Positions 61,023 through 64,000 of a DNA stretch of 64,000 nt are shown one piece after another; the first letter of the stretch is position 1, and the number at the start of each line of letters is the position of its first letter. Source of the DNA: CAYOWQ01 sp964407695 (GTDB lineage: Bacteria; Planctomycetota; Phycisphaerae; Phycisphaerales; SM1A02); contig CAYOWQ010000004.1 in assembly GCA_964407695.1 (NCBI GenBank), forward strand, positions 124,001 to 188,000, written 5' to 3'. The position numbers and the translations under genes were made by a program. The notes under the pieces were generated by a model. The model was not told the origin of the DNA, did no database searches, and saw only the letters and a list, made by a program, of their open reading frames with translations.

Positions 61023-61486
61023 CGCGACGGCCAGTCATTCATGAGTTCTTCTTGCTTCATGAAGCAACTTCTTGTCGCACGCACCGATAATCTGAGCAAT
61101 TTTCACTTGCGAATCGGTCTGTTTGTGCGAGAATGATGCGGCGTTATGGAGTCCTACGCCTTATCAGGCTCCGCAACGCGGCAGGTTGACTGAGGAACAG
61201 GAAGCAGGAGTTCATGAGTCGAGAGCGTGCGGCCATCCCGGTATCTCCCGGGGGGTTGGGTGCTGTTTCAGCATCCAGGGCCAATCAGGCCATTGCAGGA
61301 TCTCCCTGCAATGCTATGCAACCGATCTCTGATTCCGCGACCCCCATACATGTGATGCTGTGCGAGGGAGAAAGGGATTTGTGGAAGATTCGAGGAGCCC
61401 GTAGCCGCGAATGATGGTGTCGTTCACCACGTCGAGAGCGAATGGGAATGGGATCACGGGCCGCGTATGGCCGACGGAGTAGTCGA
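61023..61486. other. Long intergenic region between cytochrome and tailed protein
   Basis: These 464 bases contain no convincing gene. A short frame from ATG 61214 (66 codons) has AGGAG too close to its start and no family pattern. A nine-base-pair hairpin (CATTGCAGG/CCTGCAATG, 61291-61313) without a T run could be part of a leader structure of the gene at 61487. No known riboswitch was recognised. Confidence 0.45.
61052..61067. repeat. Perfect 16-base palindrome after the cytochrome gene
   Basis: TTGCTTCATGAAGCAA is its own reverse complement. It is flanked by CTTCTTG-type repeats on both sides (61047-61054 and 61068-61074). It starts 30 bases after the cytochrome stop. It could be an operator or an unusual 3' end; there is no long T run. 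Confidence 0.5.
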
Positions 61487-62389
61487 ATGAAGTTGCATCT
61501 TGCCCGAGCATTGTGGGTCGGTTTGTGTGTCGGGTCGCTCGGTATCGCCGAGCTCGCTATGGCCGCGGATCCTCCGCCGGCAGCAAGCTTCGAACTGCTG
61601 GTGGATGGTCGCTCTGGCCTTGTCCTCGACGCTCCAGGTTTTGAACTGACTGGCGGGAATGTTGCATACACCGGCAGCAAGACGGCAGGTGATGGGTCGT
61701 GGGTTGTGACCTGGAACATCACCGGCGACCTCGACGTTGTTGACAACACCACGTTCTTGACTGGGGCTGTTACCATCGAAAACAAGTCCACAACTTCCCA
61801 CAACTATCAACTCTCCGTGTCGGTGCCCCTGAAAAACAAGATCGAAACAGGGACCAAGTTTGGCGGCTCCTTGGTGCTCAAGCTCAAGACCAACGCGGAT
61901 GGCGGCTCCTTGACCTGCGATAATCCGCGCGCCTCGGTCTGGGGTGCCACAATTGACGGCAAGGTCGTTGCAAACCTCTTCTACAGCCCCTTCACCATGC
62001 GTGCGACCGGCTCCAGTAGCCTGACGACCACGGCTGATTTCGGCACGCCGATTCCCAGCCTAGCCGGTCCGCAAATCGCAAAGGCAATCGGCGCCACAAC
62101 GAATCTGACGCTGACCAATGGCGAAAAGGCAACGCTGACGTCACTCTTCCTCGTTTCTCCGGATGACCTGACTCGCCAAGACCCGCCCGAATCCTGTGTG
62201 GCAGACATCAACGGTGACGGCTCTGTGAAAGCAGACGACCTTGGACTCCTGCTTTCCAAGTGGGGCGAAAGCGGCGAGGATTCCGCGGGATGGAATGCCG
62301 ACCTCAACGGCGACAGCATTGTTGATGCCGCTGACTTGGGAGTCCTCCTCGGTTATTGGGGGCAGTGCCTCGAAGGCGTTGGGAACTGA
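61487..62389 (+). CDS. Exported protein of unknown fold with dockerin-like tail
   Basis: The product has 300 residues. A signal peptide ends near AELAMAADPPP. Residues 30-235 are beta-rich (SFELLVDGRSGLVLDAPGFE, VAYTGSKTAGDGSWVVTWNI, TVRNH-like region replaced by TTSHNYQLSVSVPLKN) with no recognised family. The tail has two dockerin-like repeats with slight changes (SVKADDLGLLLSKWG and IVDAADLGVLLGYWG). The start at 61487 has GGAG seven bases upstream. It is the third tailed protein type without an enzyme motif in the window. Confidence 0.78.
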   Translation: MKLHLARALWVGLCVGSLGIAELAMAADPPPAASFELLVDGRSGLVLDAPGFELTGGNVAYTGSKTAGDGSWVVTWNITGDLDVVDNTTFLTGAVTIENKSTTSHNYQLSVSVPLKNKIETGTKFGGSLVLKLKTNADGGSLTCDNPRASVWGATIDGKVVANLFYSPFTMRATGSSSLTTTADFGTPIPSLAGPQIAKAIGATTNLTLTNGEKATLTSLFLVSPDDLTRQDPPESCVADINGDGSVKADDLGLLLSKWGESGEDSAGWNADLNGDSIVDAADLGVLLGYWGQCLEGVGN

Positions 62390-62411
62390 CATCCCTACCC
62401 GTTCGGATTCC

Positions 62412-62420
62412 TGCTATTAT
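62412..62420 (+). promoter_or_regulatory. Candidate extended -10 promoter element
   Basis: TGCTATTAT fits the extended -10 form (TG, one base, TATTAT). No -35 match is seen, which is acceptable for this promoter type. Transcription would start near 62427, leaving a 55-base leader with a short GC-rich hairpin before the gene at 62482. Confidence 0.35.
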
Positions 62421-62481
62421 CCGATTTTGAGTGTCCGCACGGCTGGTCGCACCCCGGCCGTGTGTTCGTTGGAGATCAGCT

Positions 62482-63243
62482 ATGGCGAAGATGTTCTACA
62501 CCCTTGAGGAAGTCGCAACCAAGCTCCAGAAGTCCTCGGACGAGGTCCGAGAGATGGCCAAGAGCGGCCAGATTCAGGAGTTCCGTGACCGCGACCGCAT
62601 CATGTTCAAAGTAGATCAGATCGATCTTCTCGCTGGCGGCGATGAAGAATCTGGTGATATCCCACTTGCACTCGAAGACAGCCGCCTTGGTGGCTCCGGG
62701 CTCGACCTTGCCGACTCCAGGGAAGGAACGGGCATCAGCGTTTTCGACACCGACCACGGTGATCCCTCAGACCAGACCCAGGTCACCTCGTCGCCTGAGG
62801 ATGAACTTTCGCTTGAATCAGTCGGTTCCGGTTCCGGTCTTCTTGATCTCACTCGCGAGTCCGACGACACCTCCCTCGGCGCGGAGTTGCTTGAGGAGGT
62901 CTACAACACCGAGGATAAGCCGGAAATGCCTGCGAATGCTTCAGGCCTCTTCGATACGCCTGGCGCGGACGCCGCCGTCGACCCCTATGCCGGAATGGCC
63001 ATGACCTCCATGGTGGTTGAATCCTACGACGGCGCCTGGTCGGGCCTTGGGGTTGGCATGATGATCGGCGCGCTCGCCGCCCTGGTATGCCTGGCGATCA
63101 TGGTCATTGTCGCCGTTGGCGGAAGCACCCCTGCCTTGGCCACCATGATGGCCGGCAACCTGATGATCTACGCCATCGGCCTCGCGGTCCTGATTCTGAT
63201 CTTCGGCGCGGTTGGCTTCTTCATCGGCAAGGCGACCGAGTAA
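62482..63243 (+). CDS. Membrane-anchored helix-turn-helix protein
   Basis: The product has 253 residues. The N-terminal 50 residues are a MerR/excisionase-type helix-turn-helix (YTLEEVATKLQKSSDEVREM, IQEFRDRDRIMFKVDQIDLL). A long acidic, Ser-rich linker follows (about 55-180). Two membrane helices close the protein (about 193-215 and 223-248, both Gly/Ala rich). This layout is frequent in planctomycetes and its role is unknown; a DNA- or protein-binding head held at the membrane is likely. GGAG lies seven bases before the start. Confidence 0.8.
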   Translation: MAKMFYTLEEVATKLQKSSDEVREMAKSGQIQEFRDRDRIMFKVDQIDLLAGGDEESGDIPLALEDSRLGGSGLDLADSREGTGISVFDTDHGDPSDQTQVTSSPEDELSLESVGSGSGLLDLTRESDDTSLGAELLEEVYNTEDKPEMPANASGLFDTPGADAAVDPYAGMAMTSMVVESYDGAWSGLGVGMMIGALAALVCLAIMVIVAVGGSTPALATMMAGNLMIYAIGLAVLILIFGAVGFFIGKATE

Positions 63244-63256
63244 TCTCACCGGCCGC

Positions 63257-64000
63257 CTAGCGGCTCCCAGCCATGCTTCGCGCCAGCTCAGAGAGCAATC
63301 GCACGCCGAAACCGGTCGGTCCCGCCACGTAGATATCTGTGGGTGACTCCACCGCCGCAGTGCCGGCAATATCCACGTGGGCCCATGGGATGGTGTCATC
63401 AACAAAATAGCTCAGAAATGCCGCGCCCTGGATCGGGTGGGCGTCGCGTTTGGCGTTGGAATTCAGGATGTCCGCGTGCTGGGACCGCATGAACTCCCGG
63501 TGCTCCGACCATAACGGCAGCCGCCACACTCGTTCCCCCGATGCATCCGAGGCGGATTCGATCTTTGATCGAAGTTGGTCGTCGTTGCAGAACAGTCCCG
63601 CACACCACGAACCAAGGGCCACAACGACGCCGCCGGTCAAGGTCGCCATGTCGACAATGGCCGTCGGCTTCACATCGCTGCATGCGTAGGCCAGAGCATC
63701 CGCCAGCACCAGTCGCCCTTCCGCATCTGTATTGGTCACCTCGCACGACACGCCGTTGTAGAACGTGATGATGTCGTCCGGGCGGAAGGCATCACCCGCC
63801 ACCATGTTCTCGGCAGCCGGCAGCAGGGCGGTCACTCGAACCGGCAACTGCAAGGCGGCGATCGCATGCATCGCCCCAAGGACCGCCATGCCGCCGCACT
63901 TGTCGTACTTCATTCCCTTCATTCCGTTATTGACCTTGAGTGAGTATCCGCCCGTGTCGTAGGTCAGCGTCTTCCCCACCAATGCCAGGTGCGCCTTCGA
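63257..64000 (-). CDS. pepA: Leucyl aminopeptidase (M17), 5' end cut by the window
   Basis: The visible 247 residues are the C-terminal catalytic domain; the frame is open at the right edge. Metal and active-site motifs are intact: GKTLTYDTGGYSLK, KCGGMAVLGAMHAI, and the family signature NTDAEGRLVLADAL. The lower part (VDIAGTAAVESPTDIYVAGP) is also normal. The enzyme removes N-terminal residues from peptides, using two metal ions. Its stop lies 13 bases from the convergent gene. Confidence 0.94.
   Translation of the reverse strand, partial: SKAHLALVGKTLTYDTGGYSLKVNNGMKGMKYDKCGGMAVLGAMHAIAALQLPVRVTALLPAAENMVAGDAFRPDDIITFYNGVSCEVTNTDAEGRLVLADALAYACSDVKPTAIVDMATLTGGVVVALGSWCAGLFCNDDQLRSKIESASDASGERVWRLPLWSEHREFMRSQHADILNSNAKRDAHPIQGAAFLSYFVDDTIPWAHVDIAGTAAVESPTDIYVAGPTGFGVRLLSELARSMAGSR

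Noticed and set aside
61214..61414. A 66-codon rightward frame before the tailed protein at 61487
   Set aside because: AGGAG lies only three bases from its ATG, the residues show no pattern and it covers a hairpin; leader DNA is more likely.

Overview
The window looks like chromosomal DNA of a planctomycete, most likely of the Phycisphaerae. I infer this from the company the genes keep, not from a marker gene. Seven predicted exported proteins end in a tandem dockerin-like tail built around GADLGLLLSxW. There are also an exosortase with EpsI, a PEP-CTERM-like protein, an ECF sigma factor overlapping a Ser/Thr kinase gene, two CRTAC1-like FG-GAP/ASPIC proteins, small membrane proteins with a CPECG zinc ribbon, and GC-rich DNA in both coding and spacer regions. 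No rRNA, CRISPR array, insertion sequence or phage gene is visible. Both ends cut genes: a PilZ protein on the left and a leucyl aminopeptidase on the right.

Layout. 1-9 kb: PilZ protein, SRPBCC protein, tRNA-Glu, a NapH/NosR-like iron-sulfur membrane protein fused to TPRs, a sigma-70 factor, ndk, an orphan secretin with a polyglycine insert, and a STAS/anti-sigma kinase pair. 9-14.5 kb: a CRTAC1-like protein converges on a translation and secretion cluster that reads leftward as tRNA-Thr, tuf, rpmG, tRNA-Trp, secE, nusG. 14.5-27 kb: secreted dockerin-tailed proteins (beta-helix, DNRLRE-like, vanadium haloperoxidase-like, second CRTAC1-like), with the ECF sigma/kinase pair and a fatty acid desaturase. 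27-30 kb: short-chain fatty acid transporter, enoyl-CoA hydratase and two zinc-ribbon membrane proteins. 30-34.7 kb: fliS, a giant fliD and a HARE-like winged-helix gene.

35-47 kb is an exopolysaccharide/exosortase locus: Wza-like outer-membrane export protein, exosortase, EpsI, a 1586-residue TPR protein, a chain-length/BY-kinase-like protein that has lost its P-loop lysine, and a disordered one-pass membrane protein with a Lys/Ser/His-rich tail. 47-54.5 kb carries pduO, a zinc alcohol dehydrogenase, an alpha/beta hydrolase, a DegT aminotransferase, a UDP-sugar dehydrogenase and a GH57 enzyme; the sugar-modifying genes could feed the polysaccharide locus. A probable exosortase substrate lies at 54.7 kb. 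55-58 kb has pyrE, aroC and a lone DppB-type permease. 59-63 kb has a five-CxxCH cytochrome with a dockerin-like tail, another tailed protein of unknown fold, and a membrane-anchored helix-turn-helix protein.

Two surface-attachment routes thus occur side by side: an exosortase route with its polysaccharide machinery, and a dockerin-like tail shared by seven unrelated exported proteins whose receptor is not in the window. The second is the most interesting unexplained pattern here.
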